Positions 16,719 to 24,956 of a stretch of 38,967 nt of DNA are shown here, one piece after another (position 1 is the first letter of the stretch; every line of letters starts with the position of its first letter). Where the stretch lies: NCBI GenBank assembly GCA_020850695.1, contig JADZEF010000257.1:1-38967 (forward strand), read 5' to 3'. The position numbers were made by a program, and so were the translations under genes. A model generated the notes under the pieces. The model saw only the letters and a program-made list of their open reading frames with translations. It made no database searches and had not been told where the DNA came from. Source of the stretch: Planctomycetaceae bacterium (GTDB taxonomy: Bacteria; Planctomycetota; Planctomycetia; Planctomycetales; Planctomycetaceae).

Positions 16719-19657
16719 GGCACTGCTCCATCGAACTGCGGATGATCGAGACGATCCGAAGGCATCGAGCGGGCTTTCGTTGCCGAGCGAACGCCACGAC
16801 TCCCGATAGGAAGCGCTGGAAGGAAATCGGAATCTCACCACGGAGACACGGAGACACGGAGAAAGGCAAAGGAGCAGGAGATTCTCAAGCAGCTCCGCGA
16901 ATGAATACGTCGACCTTCCCGATGATTTCTGCCTTCTCCGATTCGTGCCTTTATTCGCGCCATTCGCGGGCCATGCTTTCGCTGCCCTGGCCTTTCTCCG
17001 TGTCTCCGTGTCTCCGTGGTGAAAAATCCTGTTCGGATCACCGCACCGACGGAAGCGACGTCTCTGACAGTCACCGGACCACCGGGACGCCCGCGAGAGG
17101 GATTCGAAAAGAGTTTGGTCGCGTCCTTCGAACAGCGCTCGCCAGCTTTCTCGCGTTGCTCCTATCGAGTGTTGTCGCGCTCGCGCAGGAAACGCCGCCC
17201 GCCGAGCCGGAACCCGAACCCGATCCGAAGCTGCCGAAGCTCAAGGACATGGCCGTGCCGTCGGCCGAGGAACTGCTGACGGGGCGGCCCGTCGACTGGC
17301 TCGTGATCCGCAATGAAAGCGTCCTCGTCGTCGAGCCCGTCAACCCGCGGCCCGACACGCTCGCCAAGATGCAGGCGAAGATTGAAGAGGCCCGCAAATG
17401 GCCGCGGCCCGCCAAACCCGAAGAGATGCCGGCGTTCCTCCGGAAGCGCGATTCCCTCGTTTACCTTCAGGTCGCGCTCCCCGGCGAAAGCGAAGAGCCC
17501 GAATGGCAGATCAGCATCCGCATCGTCACTCAGGTCATTCACCACGAAGACCTGATGCTCAGACGGATCGACCTGCTGTTGAACGAAGGCAAGTTCCGCG
17601 ACGCGTACGAACTCCTCTTCGTCCTCGAAAGGAATGCTCCGGGTTGGCCCGGAACGGTCGAGCGCCGGCACCGCCTGCTGTTGCTGGAAGGGCTCGCCGC
17701 TGTGAAGGAGGGGCGGGCCGAAGCGGGTATGGCCTACCTCGAAGATCTCCACACCCGCGATCCGAAGTTCGACGGGCTGAAGGCGGCGTTCGGAACGGTC
17801 GTCGACAAGCTCGTCGCCGAGTCGCTCGAGACCGAGGATTTTCTGCGGGCGCGGCACTTTCTCGAACGGCTGCGGAAGCGTGATCCTCAGCACGAGGCCT
17901 TCGCTCGCGGTCGCGACGAACTGCTGCGGCGATCGCAGGCGACGCTCGCCCTCGCCCGCGACGCATCCAGCGCAAAGCGGTTCGACGAAGCCGCGCTCCT
18001 GGCGCACAAGGCGGCCCGCACCTGGCCCGCCACTCCCGGCATGGCCGAGGCAGTGCGGCAACATGCGGGACGGTTCCAGTCGCTCCACGTCGGCGTCATT
18101 CACTGGGCCGGCGAGCCGACCGCCTATCCGTTCGAAGCCGATGCTGAGTGGCGGCTGCAACGGTTGGCAGAAGCGGCTCTCTTCGAGTGGGATGGATTTG
18201 ACGAGAACGCGCGGTACCGTTCCCCGTTCCTCGACGGATGGGAGCCGGTCGACCTCGGGCGAAGAGCGGTCTTCTCGCTGCGGCCGACGCGGACAACCTG
18301 GGAATCGACTCCGGTCCTCACCTCGGCGGGCCTGATGGGGGCGCTTGCTCCGCGGCTCGACGCGCGCCATCCCGAGTACGACGAACGGCTGGCGGCGGCC
18401 GTCCGCTCGATGTTGGGGCGCACTCCCTTCGAGCTGGAAATCTCGTTCGCCCGCGCGCCGATGCAGCTCGAGGCACTGCTCCAGACGCCGCTCCGCCGGA
18501 CGAATCGCGTCGGCGATGTGACGCCTCCGCAGAATCTCGCGGTCGGTCACGCCAGCCCCGTCGAGAAGGAATCGGGCCCCGCCAGTGCCGAGGCCGGCGC
18601 CGAGCCCGCGGCCCGCCCGTCCATGCCGGCATCGCAGCTCATCTCGCCCGACGCGTTGGCCCCGCGGTTTCTCGTCGCCTCGCGGACGCCGGAGCAGGTC
18701 GCCTATCGCCGCGTCCAGCCCGAGGCCGACACCCTGCCGCGTTTCCACCTCGCCGAGATCGTCGAGCGGAGGTATCCGTCGCGCGACAAGGCGGTGCAGG
18801 CATTGCTTCGCGGCGACGTCTCGATGCTCCCCGACCTCCGGCCTTGGGATGTCGACCGCTTGCGTGAAGATGCGCGGTTCTTCGTCATCAAGCAGGCGCT
18901 CCCCAAGACGCACATCATCCAGTTCCATCCGCAGACGAAGGCGCTGCGGACGCGGGAACTGCGGCGGGCCCTCGCCTATGCCATCGACCGTGAGACGCTG
19001 CTCCGCAATGTCATCCTCCGCGGCGCGCCGGCTGAGCGCGGCCGTCTCGTCACGGCCCCCTGGCCCATGCGAAGCCGCGCCTACGATCGCGGCGTCGCCC
19101 AGATCGGCCATGATCCCGCGGTGGCGACGGCCCTGGCCCTCGCGGCGAAAAAGGTTCTCGGCGGAAAACTTCCCGAATTGAAAATGGTCTGCCCACCCGA
19201 TCCGATCGACGAAGCGGCGGCCGCCCAGATCGCCGCCCAATGGAAGGCCCGCGGCATTCCCGTCACGCTCGTGACGCAGCCCGAAGCGGATGGCTCACCC
19301 ATCAAGTGGGACCTCTGCTACCGCACTCTCCGCATGTCCGAGCCGGCGGTCGAACTATGGCCGCTGCTGACGCTCGAACCGCAGGCCCGCGTCGCCTCGC
19401 TCCACTTCCTCCCGCAATGGCTCGCCCGCGACCTCATCGCCATCGACGAAACCAGCGACTGGCAGACGGCGACCTCCCTCCTCCGCACGCTGCACGAGCG
19501 GCTTCTCGCCGAGACCGAGCTCATCCCCCTCTGGGAGGTCGACGATTACCTCGTCTTCCGCAAGAATGTCCGGGGCTTCCGGCCCGAGCCGGTCACGCCG
19601 TACCAGGATGCCGAGTCGTGGTCCGTCGATCCCTGGTACAACCTCGATCCTCCTTAG
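16715..19657 (+). CDS. Large exported protein with C-terminal family 5 solute-binding domain; start interrupted by a repeat
   Basis: This encodes 980 residues from the ATG at 16715, which overlaps the previous stop and has AAGGAG ten bases upstream. However, residues 41-103 are a translated copy of the CCACGGAG repeat (16835-17022), and a typical signal peptide occurs only at about 130-157 (FLALLLSSVVALAQ). No in-frame ATG or GTG lies between the repeat and that segment. Either translation starts at 16715 and the helix is a signal anchor, or a rare start is used. Residues 180-440 are alpha-helical and TPR-like. Residues 640-960 match the SBP_bac_5 (oligopeptide-binding) family: ALRTRELRRALAYAIDRETL is the conserved helix. 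No ABC permease or ATPase lies nearby, so classical peptide import is not supported; the ExbB/ExbD context suggests another role. Confidence 0.8.
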   Translation: MRHCSIELRMIETIRRHRAGFRCRANATTPDRKRWKEIGISPRRHGDTEKGKGAGDSQAAPRMNTSTFPMISAFSDSCLYSRHSRAMLSLPWPFSVSPCLRGEKSCSDHRTDGSDVSDSHRTTGTPARGIRKEFGRVLRTALASFLALLLSSVVALAQETPPAEPEPEPDPKLPKLKDMAVPSAEELLTGRPVDWLVIRNESVLVVEPVNPRPDTLAKMQAKIEEARKWPRPAKPEEMPAFLRKRDSLVYLQVALPGESEEPEWQISIRIVTQVIHHEDLMLRRIDLLLNEGKFRDAYELLFVLERNAPGWPGTVERRHRLLLLEGLAAVKEGRAEAGMAYLEDLHTRDPKFDGLKAAFGTVVDKLVAESLETEDFLRARHFLERLRKRDPQHEAFARGRDELLRRSQATLALARDASSAKRFDEAALLAHKAARTWPATPGMAEAVRQHAGRFQSLHVGVIHWAGEPTAYPFEADAEWRLQRLAEAALFEWDGFDENARYRSPFLDGWEPVDLGRRAVFSLRPTRTTWESTPVLTSAGLMGALAPRLDARHPEYDERLAAAVRSMLGRTPFELEISFARAPMQLEALLQTPLRRTNRVGDVTPPQNLAVGHASPVEKESGPASAEAGAEPAARPSMPASQLISPDALAPRFLVASRTPEQVAYRRVQPEADTLPRFHLAEIVERRYPSRDKAVQALLRGDVSMLPDLRPWDVDRLREDARFFVIKQALPKTHIIQFHPQTKALRTRELRRALAYAIDRETLLRNVILRGAPAERGRLVTAPWPMRSRAYDRGVAQIGHDPAVATALALAAKKVLGGKLPELKMVCPPDPIDEAAAAQIAAQWKARGIPVTLVTQPEADGSPIKWDLCYRTLRMSEPAVELWPLLTLEPQARVASLHFLPQWLARDLIAIDETSDWQTATSLLRTLHERLLAETELIPLWEVDDYLVFRKNVRGFRPEPVTPYQDAESWSVDPWYNLDPP
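16835..17022. repeat. CCACGGAGACACGGAG inverted-repeat element, copy 2, inside an open frame
   Basis: The left arm 16835-16869 and right arm 16991-17022 are reverse complements, with the same sequence and layout as copy 1 at 11345-11571, 5.5 kb upstream. The segment between them again has CGCGCCATTCGCGGGC. The element leaves the frame of the solute-binding-protein gene open. Confidence 0.85.
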
Positions 19658-19730
19658 AGATCTGGAACGGTTCCGACCAGAGCGACACCGAAACGACCTC
19701 GGTGTAATCGTGAAGCAGGCAGGATTGCTA

Positions 19731-19846
19731 TAAGGAACCCAGGAAGGCAGGAAAAAGACAGGGAGAAGAAGGATCGATCCTTGGCGGTGGCTCGTCACGC
19801 TCTGGCTTTGTTTCACTGCCTTTTTCCTGCCTTCCTGGGTTCCTTA
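19731..19846. repeat. 27-bp perfect inverted repeat element (AGGAACCCAGGAAGGCAGG family), copy 1
   Basis: TAAGGAACCCAGGAAGGCAG then GAAAAAG (19731-19757) is matched exactly by its reverse complement at 19820-19846, with a 62-base spacer. It lies in the 271-base gap between the solute-binding-protein gene and the dehydrogenase gene. A second copy is at 36737-36861. There is no coding capacity. Confidence 0.85.
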
Positions 19847-19928
19847 TTCTCCATCTGCTTTCCTTCTGATCGCTTGCCATCTCTTTCTCTCGCTCTCCTC
19901 TTCATCAGGTCCCTGCGAAAGCGATTCG

Positions 19929-20981
19929 ATGCCGACCTTCACCGCACCGCAACTGCTGGCGATGGGCCAGCGGATTCTTGTCGCCGCCGGAGTTTCTGAA
20001 GCCGACGCAGGTGTCGTCGCCGCTGAACTGCGGGACGCGAACCTCGTCGGCCACGACAGTCACGGCGTGATGCGGCTGATGCAGTACGTCGACAGCATGC
20101 GGCAGGGTTTCGTCAAGCCGCACGCCCAGGCCGAGGTGGTCATCGACAAGCCGGCGTTCGCCGTGATTGACGGGAAATTCCAGTTCGGCCAGGTGACGGC
20201 CGCGCGGGCGCTTCAGATGGGGCTGGAGAAGGCGAAGGCGTGCGGGACGGCGACCGTCATGGCCCGCAACTGCAACCACGTGGGGCGTCTCGGGGCCTAC
20301 TCACAGCGGGCGGCCGAGCGCGGCTTCGCCTCGATGATGTGCGTGAATGCTCCCGGCCCCGGCGGCGTCGCCCCGTATGGCGGCATCGACCGGCGGCTGG
20401 GGACGAATCCCATCTCGATGTCGGCCCCGCGCGGCACGCAACCGCTGGTGCTCGATATGACCAGCAGCGCGACGGCTGAGGGGAAGTTGCGGGTCGCCTT
20501 TCAGAAGGGTGAGCAGGTCCCGCCGGGGCTGATCATCGATTGCGACGGTAACGCGACGACCGACCCGGCGACATTCTACGCCAACCCGGGCGGAGCGCTG
20601 CTGCCGCTCGGCGGGGCGCTGGGGTTCAAGGGGTTCGGACTCTCGGCGATGATCGACGTCTTCGGCGGAATCTTGTCGGGAAGCGGCATCTGCCGGACCG
20701 ACCTGCCGCGCGGAGCCAACGGCGTTTGGATGTATTTCGTCGACGTCGAGCAGTTCCTGCCGAGGTCAGAATACGACGCGCTGATCGACAAGTACGTCGC
20801 TTACATCAAGAGCTCGCGGCGGCAATCGGGCTGCGACGAGATCCTGATGCCGGGCGAGATTGAGTTGCGGCGACAGGCCCAGCGCGAGCGGGACGGCGTG
20901 CCAATCCCCGATGAAACGTGGCGTCAGATCCGCGAGTTGGCCGCGAGCGTTGGGGCGTCGCTGGAGGGGATTGGCTCGTAG
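19929..20981 (+). CDS. Malate/L-lactate dehydrogenase family protein (Ldh_2)
   Basis: This encodes 350 residues, the normal length for the Ldh_2 (ureidoglycolate/malate/sulfolactate dehydrogenase) family, which is unrelated to classical lactate dehydrogenase. Hallmarks are DANLVGHDSHGVMRL with GHDSHG at 41-46, the catalytic-type His117 in NCNHVGRLGAY, the APYGG...LGTNPISM nucleotide-binding block, and the GFKGFGLSAMIDVF segment. Members are cytoplasmic NAD(P)-dependent oxidoreductases acting on 2-hydroxyacids. The specific substrate cannot be predicted: residues differ among subfamilies and no pathway neighbours are present. It appears monocistronic, preceded by the inverted-repeat element and followed by a converging antitoxin gene. 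Confidence 0.9.
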   Translation: MPTFTAPQLLAMGQRILVAAGVSEADAGVVAAELRDANLVGHDSHGVMRLMQYVDSMRQGFVKPHAQAEVVIDKPAFAVIDGKFQFGQVTAARALQMGLEKAKACGTATVMARNCNHVGRLGAYSQRAAERGFASMMCVNAPGPGGVAPYGGIDRRLGTNPISMSAPRGTQPLVLDMTSSATAEGKLRVAFQKGEQVPPGLIIDCDGNATTDPATFYANPGGALLPLGGALGFKGFGLSAMIDVFGGILSGSGICRTDLPRGANGVWMYFVDVEQFLPRSEYDALIDKYVAYIKSSRRQSGCDEILMPGEIELRRQAQRERDGVPIPDETWRQIRELAASVGASLEGIGS

Positions 20982-21005
20982 GGTAGCACTGCCCACGATG
21001 ATCGG

Positions 21006-21242
21006 TCATGGGTTGCGCCGAAGCCGATCGAGGGTTTCCGCCCGAACCTGCTCCCAAGGCACCACGGCGTTCGGATCAGCGTCATCTTCAGCGACCCGGC
21101 GACGAAGCTCCTGTCGTTGCGATTCGGTCAACAACGTTGGCGGAGTCTCGAGGGCAATCGAATCCCAGATCTCCTGGACGAGTTCGATTCGCTGGTCGCG
21201 GGATAGCTGGTCTATTCCGAGGCTTTGTGTGGTCGGCGGCAT
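21006..21242 (-). CDS. Addiction-module antitoxin (Unstab_antitox family)
   Basis: This encodes 78 residues from the ATG at 21240-21242, with AAAGGA well placed upstream. The motifs SRDQRIELVQEIWDSIA and LLTESQRQELRRRVAEDDAD then PNAVVPWEQV are diagnostic of the small PF09720-type antitoxins that normally pair with a RelE/ParE toxin immediately downstream. Here the next gene downstream is the convergent dehydrogenase, 24 bases away, and no toxin-like frame exists on either side. It is therefore an orphan antitoxin, either a remnant or acting on a toxin elsewhere. Confidence 0.88.
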   Translation of the reverse strand: MPPTTQSLGIDQLSRDQRIELVQEIWDSIALETPPTLLTESQRQELRRRVAEDDADPNAVVPWEQVRAETLDRLRRNP

Positions 21243-21358
21243 TTCTGGTCCTTTGCCGTTTGCTGAAGCCTTTGTAGCAAACTGATGCTGCCGGTGATGC
21301 CATTGATCCGCAGCGCATCGGGTGGGCACTGCCAACCACGGTCGCATGATGCGCGTTA

Positions 21359-21835
21359 TCAATGATCGGCGACAAGGTGATCGCGCAATGTCTTCAGCCC
21401 GTGCAGCACAGTGCGGCGATTCTTGGCCGACAGCATCCAGCGCGGCAGACGACTCTCCAAAGACTTGTTACTCAGCGGCACCTGCTTGAGCGGTCGTCGG
21501 TTCCGCAATGGTGCGGCGACATAATTTTGCAGAAAAGTCAGATGGCGAGCGTTGTATGCCCACAGAACCTCTCCGCAGCATGGCCGCGGCAACCACAGTG
21601 ACAGTTCAAACCCATGCAATGTCGGGCCGGCGCCGGGGCCGGGAATACTGCGGCTGCGACGGAGGCTCCAATCGCGAAAGGAAGCGCAACCCAGACATAC
21701 GAACCGGGAACCCTCACGAATCGACGGACGATCCGGGTTCGCCAAGCCGAGCAATCGCGCGCAGCCGGAGCAATCCGGGCAGCGGACCAGGATGTCATCG
21801 GCGAAATCTGAGAGAAATGTCTGGCCGACCGACAT
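21359..21835 (-). CDS. Zinc-ribbon hypothetical protein
   Basis: This encodes 158 residues from the ATG at 21833-21835, which has GGAGG five bases upstream; an alternative ATG at 21868 has no such site. The N-terminal DDILVRCPDCSGCARL and RFVCLGC give two Cys pairs (C19/C22 and C47/C50) of a zinc ribbon. The rest holds ELSLWLPRPCCGEVLWAYNA, HLTFLQNYV and SRLPRWMLSAKNR, a pattern I recognise from uncharacterised proteins in several phyla, including Actinobacteria. No function is known. It is 116 bases upstream of the antitoxin on the same strand, but a functional link is not evident. Confidence 0.75.
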   Translation of the reverse strand: MSVGQTFLSDFADDILVRCPDCSGCARLLGLANPDRPSIREGSRFVCLGCASFRDWSLRRSRSIPGPGAGPTLHGFELSLWLPRPCCGEVLWAYNARHLTFLQNYVAAPLRNRRPLKQVPLSNKSLESRLPRWMLSAKNRRTVLHGLKTLRDHLVADH

Positions 21836-21887
21836 CGCAGCCTCCGTCCCCAGAGTGACACGGTCCACCGCGATTAAACGTCAATTC

Positions 21888-21912
21888 CCCACCGCGGTGG
21901 GCAGTGCCCACC
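21888..21912. repeat. GGTGGGCA palindrome after the E1 alpha stop
   Basis: CCCACCGCGGTGGG (21888-21901) overlaps GGTGGGCAGTGCCCACC (21896-21912), which ends next to the minus-strand stop codon at 21913. Related half-copies (GCACTGCCCAC, GGGTGGGCACTGCC) lie near 20988 and 21319. It may act as a terminator of the minus-strand gene, but there is no T tract. Confidence 0.6.
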
Positions 21913-22983
21913 CTACTTCGGCAGCCCCGTGTAATCCACCGGGTACACCGCATCGACCTCGCTCGGCGCGTAGGTGTGCTTGAGCACGTCGTCGACCGTC
22001 GGACGCGGCTCCTTCATCGCCTGGGCGACGGCTGCCTCGGCCTCTTCGCGGGCCGCATCGACAATCGACTCGGTCGCCGGGCGGTCGAGAATCCCCTTCG
22101 AAAGCAGCCGCTTCTCGAAGGCCGCGATGCAGTCGACCTCGTCCTTTGCCCGCACCGCCCCGCTCGACGACGAGTGCCCGTACAGCCGCGACACCATCGC
22201 TTCCAAAAGGAACGGGTGGCGGCGGGTGCGGCAGTGCTTCATAGCGCGCTCAATGGCGTGCCAGCTGGCGACCGGATCGTTTCCGTCGACCGTCTCGGCC
22301 TTGATGCCGAACGACTCGGCCCGCGCGACGACGTGATGCTCGGCGTGCTGCGAGGCGAGCGGAGTCGAGATGCCCCACTGGTTGTTGGTCACCACCATCA
22401 GCACGGGGACTTCATTCCCCGGCCGGGCGCTCCAGATCATGCAGGACGTGAAGTCTCCCTCGGCCGTCCCCGCGTCGCCTCCGGTGACGATCGTCAGGCC
22501 GTTCCCCTCGCACCGCTTCTGCATGAGGGCCGTCCCGGGGGCCATCGTGTACTGGACTTCGATGACCGACGACACCGGGACGACGTTCCATTCCTTCACC
22601 GCGAAGTGGCCGACGAAGTTGCGGCCCATCGAGTGCGGGTCGGTCGCCGTCATCGCCATCTGCCGCACCGCATCGAGCATCGGCATGCCGAGGGCCAGCA
22701 TCACCGCGCTCGACCGGTAATGGAAGTGCATGTAGTCGTACTGCGGTCCCTGCCCCTTCTTGACCTGCAGGCCGAGGCAGACGTTGAACGCTTCCTCGCC
22801 GGGGCCTCCCACCCAGAAGTAGGCCTCGCCCGACTTGCTCATCTTGATCATGCGCTCTTCAAGGACGCGCGCACGGACCATGAGCCGGTAGATCTCGACA
22901 CACCGCTCCGCGGCGAGCGATTCGTCTCCGGTCTGCACGGCGAGCGAGCCGTTGACGGGAAGGCGGTCGGAGTCGCGTCGCAT
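21913..22983 (-). CDS. Thiamine-diphosphate dehydrogenase E1 component, alpha subunit
   Basis: This encodes 356 residues from the ATG at 22981-22983, with GGGAG upstream; the longer frame to 23088 is not supported. It belongs to the E1 alpha family (pyruvate, acetoin or branched-chain 2-oxoacid dehydrogenase). The thiamine-diphosphate/Mg site is GGDAGTAEGDF (from 168; D170) followed by VTNNQWGIS (N200, N201). The phosphorylation-loop-like region YGHSSSSGA is also present. Normally an E1 beta gene follows directly; none is in this window, and the gene downstream is unrelated. It may pair with a distant beta subunit. Which 2-oxoacid it acts on cannot be decided. Confidence 0.88.
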   Translation of the reverse strand: MRRDSDRLPVNGSLAVQTGDESLAAERCVEIYRLMVRARVLEERMIKMSKSGEAYFWVGGPGEEAFNVCLGLQVKKGQGPQYDYMHFHYRSSAVMLALGMPMLDAVRQMAMTATDPHSMGRNFVGHFAVKEWNVVPVSSVIEVQYTMAPGTALMQKRCEGNGLTIVTGGDAGTAEGDFTSCMIWSARPGNEVPVLMVVTNNQWGISTPLASQHAEHHVVARAESFGIKAETVDGNDPVASWHAIERAMKHCRTRRHPFLLEAMVSRLYGHSSSSGAVRAKDEVDCIAAFEKRLLSKGILDRPATESIVDAAREEAEAAVAQAMKEPRPTVDDVLKHTYAPSEVDAVYPVDYTGLPK

Positions 22984-23477
22984 ATGGTTCTCCCGGGCGG
23001 CACCGGTTCGGTGTCTCTGGCTGTCAGTAGAAGGATCCGTCGCACGTCCCGGCGCGGTCAGAATCCCATTGTTCCCATCAATGTCCAACGAATGGGGACT
23101 GGTTGAGGTTCACGGTCCTTTCCATTCTACGTCCGAAGGGCCGTTCGGGGAGAGGTCTGTTTTCGGGCACGTCGAGAAGCGGTCGAACTGGGCACCGGGA
23201 GAGGATTTCCCGCGATTCCGATCTCGTGTCGAAAGCCCGAACTCCGGACGCGATGGCTGCTCTCTCATGAGGAGAACGCCGATGCCACAACCTTTGACCG
23301 CACGTAACCGCTGACGACGGGGAATTTTGAGGTGGGCGAGCGCCCGAGGCGTCAAAATCGGAAGAGGACGCCTCACATCTCTCATCGGCATTTCGAGCCG
23401 CCGATCGCGACTTAATCGGTCGCGCCGGTGGTTCGGCAAAGGCCGCTCAAGAGTAGCCTTCATGCGGAGCATGAGGG
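22984..23477. other. 494-bp intergenic region with terminal hairpin
   Basis: No gene is recognised between the E1 alpha and cytochrome genes. The only clear structure is the hairpin at 23452-23482 at the 3' end of the cytochrome gene. The promoter for the E1 alpha gene is expected here but is not identified. Confidence 0.4.
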
Positions 23478-23482
23478 CTACT
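23452..23482 (-). repeat. Hairpin overlapping the cytochrome stop codon
   Basis: AGTAGCC and TCATGC (23452-23465) pair with GCATGA and GGCTACT (23469-23482), with one bulge. The TAG stop of the minus-strand cytochrome gene lies in the stem, so the last codons are part of the palindrome. On the minus strand the stem is followed by CTTGAGC, only a poor T tract. Confidence 0.6.
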
Positions 23483-24956
23483 TTCGGTCCGGCTGCGACA
23501 GCAGGATCTCCACATCGCTCAACGATCGGCTCAAGTCCTTGAAGACCCGATCTTTGAACCCTTCCGTTCCCAACTGTCGCGCGGCAATCCCGTCGCGGGT
23601 TCCCAGTTGACGCTGCATGGTCTTCAATGCCGTTGTCATCTCAGCTCGATACGGCGACTTCAACGCACCATACTGTCCCGTCGCCTCGGCCTCGGCGTAG
23701 TGCATCGCCGAGAGTCCCAGGAAGAGTTGTGCGGAAGAGTCCCAGTCGCGCGCGATCAACGACTTTCCTTCTCGGGCGAGCCGCAGTGAGAGTTGACGCA
23801 CCTGAGGCACGTCGTACGGATAGTCCCGTCCTTCGCGGGTCAGGGTGCGGAGAGTAGTCCGAACCACGGCGATCCGTTCCTGCACCACAGTGCGAGAGGG
23901 TTCGAGCAGCTCCATCTCGTTTCGCAACGCTGCGAGCGAAGAGCGCAGCTGTTCCGAATGCCCCGGTTCCAAAAGCTCCAACGACTCGGACAAAAACGGG
24001 GCCAGTGCCTGATGCCAGCTGTTCCAGGTGTAGGCAGACGAGATCGTTGCATCACGTGCCCGCTTCGGGCTTGCCGCCAGCTGATGGTGGCATTTCGCGC
24101 ATGCGTACTCCGAGAACTCGGGCCAGGGATTCGCAGGATTCCGCGCCCGTTCCTCGAGGAGCGCCAGAGACGTGTCGAGCGAGGCTGCCTGGCCGACCAG
24201 CCACAGCCGCGCCTCCAGCACGGGCGAATTCCGCCGCAGATCCTCCGAGCGCCCCCAGTGCTTCGGCAGCCGGGCATGGTACGACGAAAACTCGAACGAC
24301 AGCCGGGGATGTCCCGCTGCAATCAGGTCGTGATTCATGTCGCGCCCGGGACCGCCGATATGGCACCCCGCGCAGGTTTCCGCCCGCACCAGCGGGTCCT
24401 TCGTCAGCCGATAACCGAGCGCCGCCTTCTGCTCGTCACTCCACACGGCGGGGTTGTTCCACTCCAGCCGCTTGTGCGGTTCGATCCAGCGTTCGGCCGG
24501 TCCATGACACGACTCGCATCCGACGCCGAAACTCAGCAGCGTCGAACGATCGATCTCCGGCACGGTGGGCCCGTCGGTCGCGTGGCATTCGGTGCAACGT
24601 TCCGAGTTCTGGACGGCCGCGATTCCAAGCTGTTTCCCCATCTGTTGCGATCGCCGGTCCAACAGAATCGATTGGGCGCGGGCGTGAGGATCGCGCTGCA
24701 GCCAGATCCCGTATTCGCCGCCGGTGCGGCGTTCTTCCCCCGAGCCCCCGTGACACGCCGTTGCCGCGCAAGAGACCGACCCGAGAAACCGAATGCCAGA
24801 ATGGTCCGGTTCGGCCCCGCACGAGTTCGACAGCAACGTCGCCGCATAGCACATCGTCGCGGCAAAGGCGATCGACGGCCTGCAGCCCGCGCGCGGACCG
24901 AGGGAACGTTCGCGGACTGATCCGGCACACGTCCTCTGGAAAGAAAAAGCAGACAT
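23478..24956 (-). CDS. Secreted multiheme c-type cytochrome
   Basis: About 492 residues from the ATG at 24954-24956. The start is uncertain: in-frame ATGs also exist at 24992 and 25052, and no start has a strong ribosome site. A hydrophobic segment at about 28-46 precedes a mature N terminus near CGAEPD. Four canonical heme sites are present: CTECH (121), CESCH (147), CAGCH (195) and CAKCH (286). An atypical CAATACH (63-69, CX4CH) is also seen. The arrangement resembles the cytochrome c554-like multiheme family. The C-terminal 200 residues are helical and lack heme motifs. It should be a periplasmic electron carrier; its partner is not in the window. Confidence 0.85.
   Translation of the reverse strand: MSAFSFQRTCAGSVRERSLGPRAGCRPSIAFAATMCYAATLLSNSCGAEPDHSGIRFLGSVSCAATACHGGSGEERRTGGEYGIWLQRDPHARAQSILLDRRSQQMGKQLGIAAVQNSERCTECHATDGPTVPEIDRSTLLSFGVGCESCHGPAERWIEPHKRLEWNNPAVWSDEQKAALGYRLTKDPLVRAETCAGCHIGGPGRDMNHDLIAAGHPRLSFEFSSYHARLPKHWGRSEDLRRNSPVLEARLWLVGQAASLDTSLALLEERARNPANPWPEFSEYACAKCHHQLAASPKRARDATISSAYTWNSWHQALAPFLSESLELLEPGHSEQLRSSLAALRNEMELLEPSRTVVQERIAVVRTTLRTLTREGRDYPYDVPQVRQLSLRLAREGKSLIARDWDSSAQLFLGLSAMHYAEAEATGQYGALKSPYRAEMTTALKTMQRQLGTRDGIAARQLGTEGFKDRVFKDLSRSLSDVEILLSQPDRK

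Noticed and set aside
17162..19240. 692-codon minus-strand frame
   Set aside because: It is antisense to the solute-binding-protein gene and shows no recognisable domain.
16715..19657. Peptide ABC importer operon
   Set aside because: Although the C-terminal domain is SBP_bac_5, no permease or ATPase genes are present on either side.
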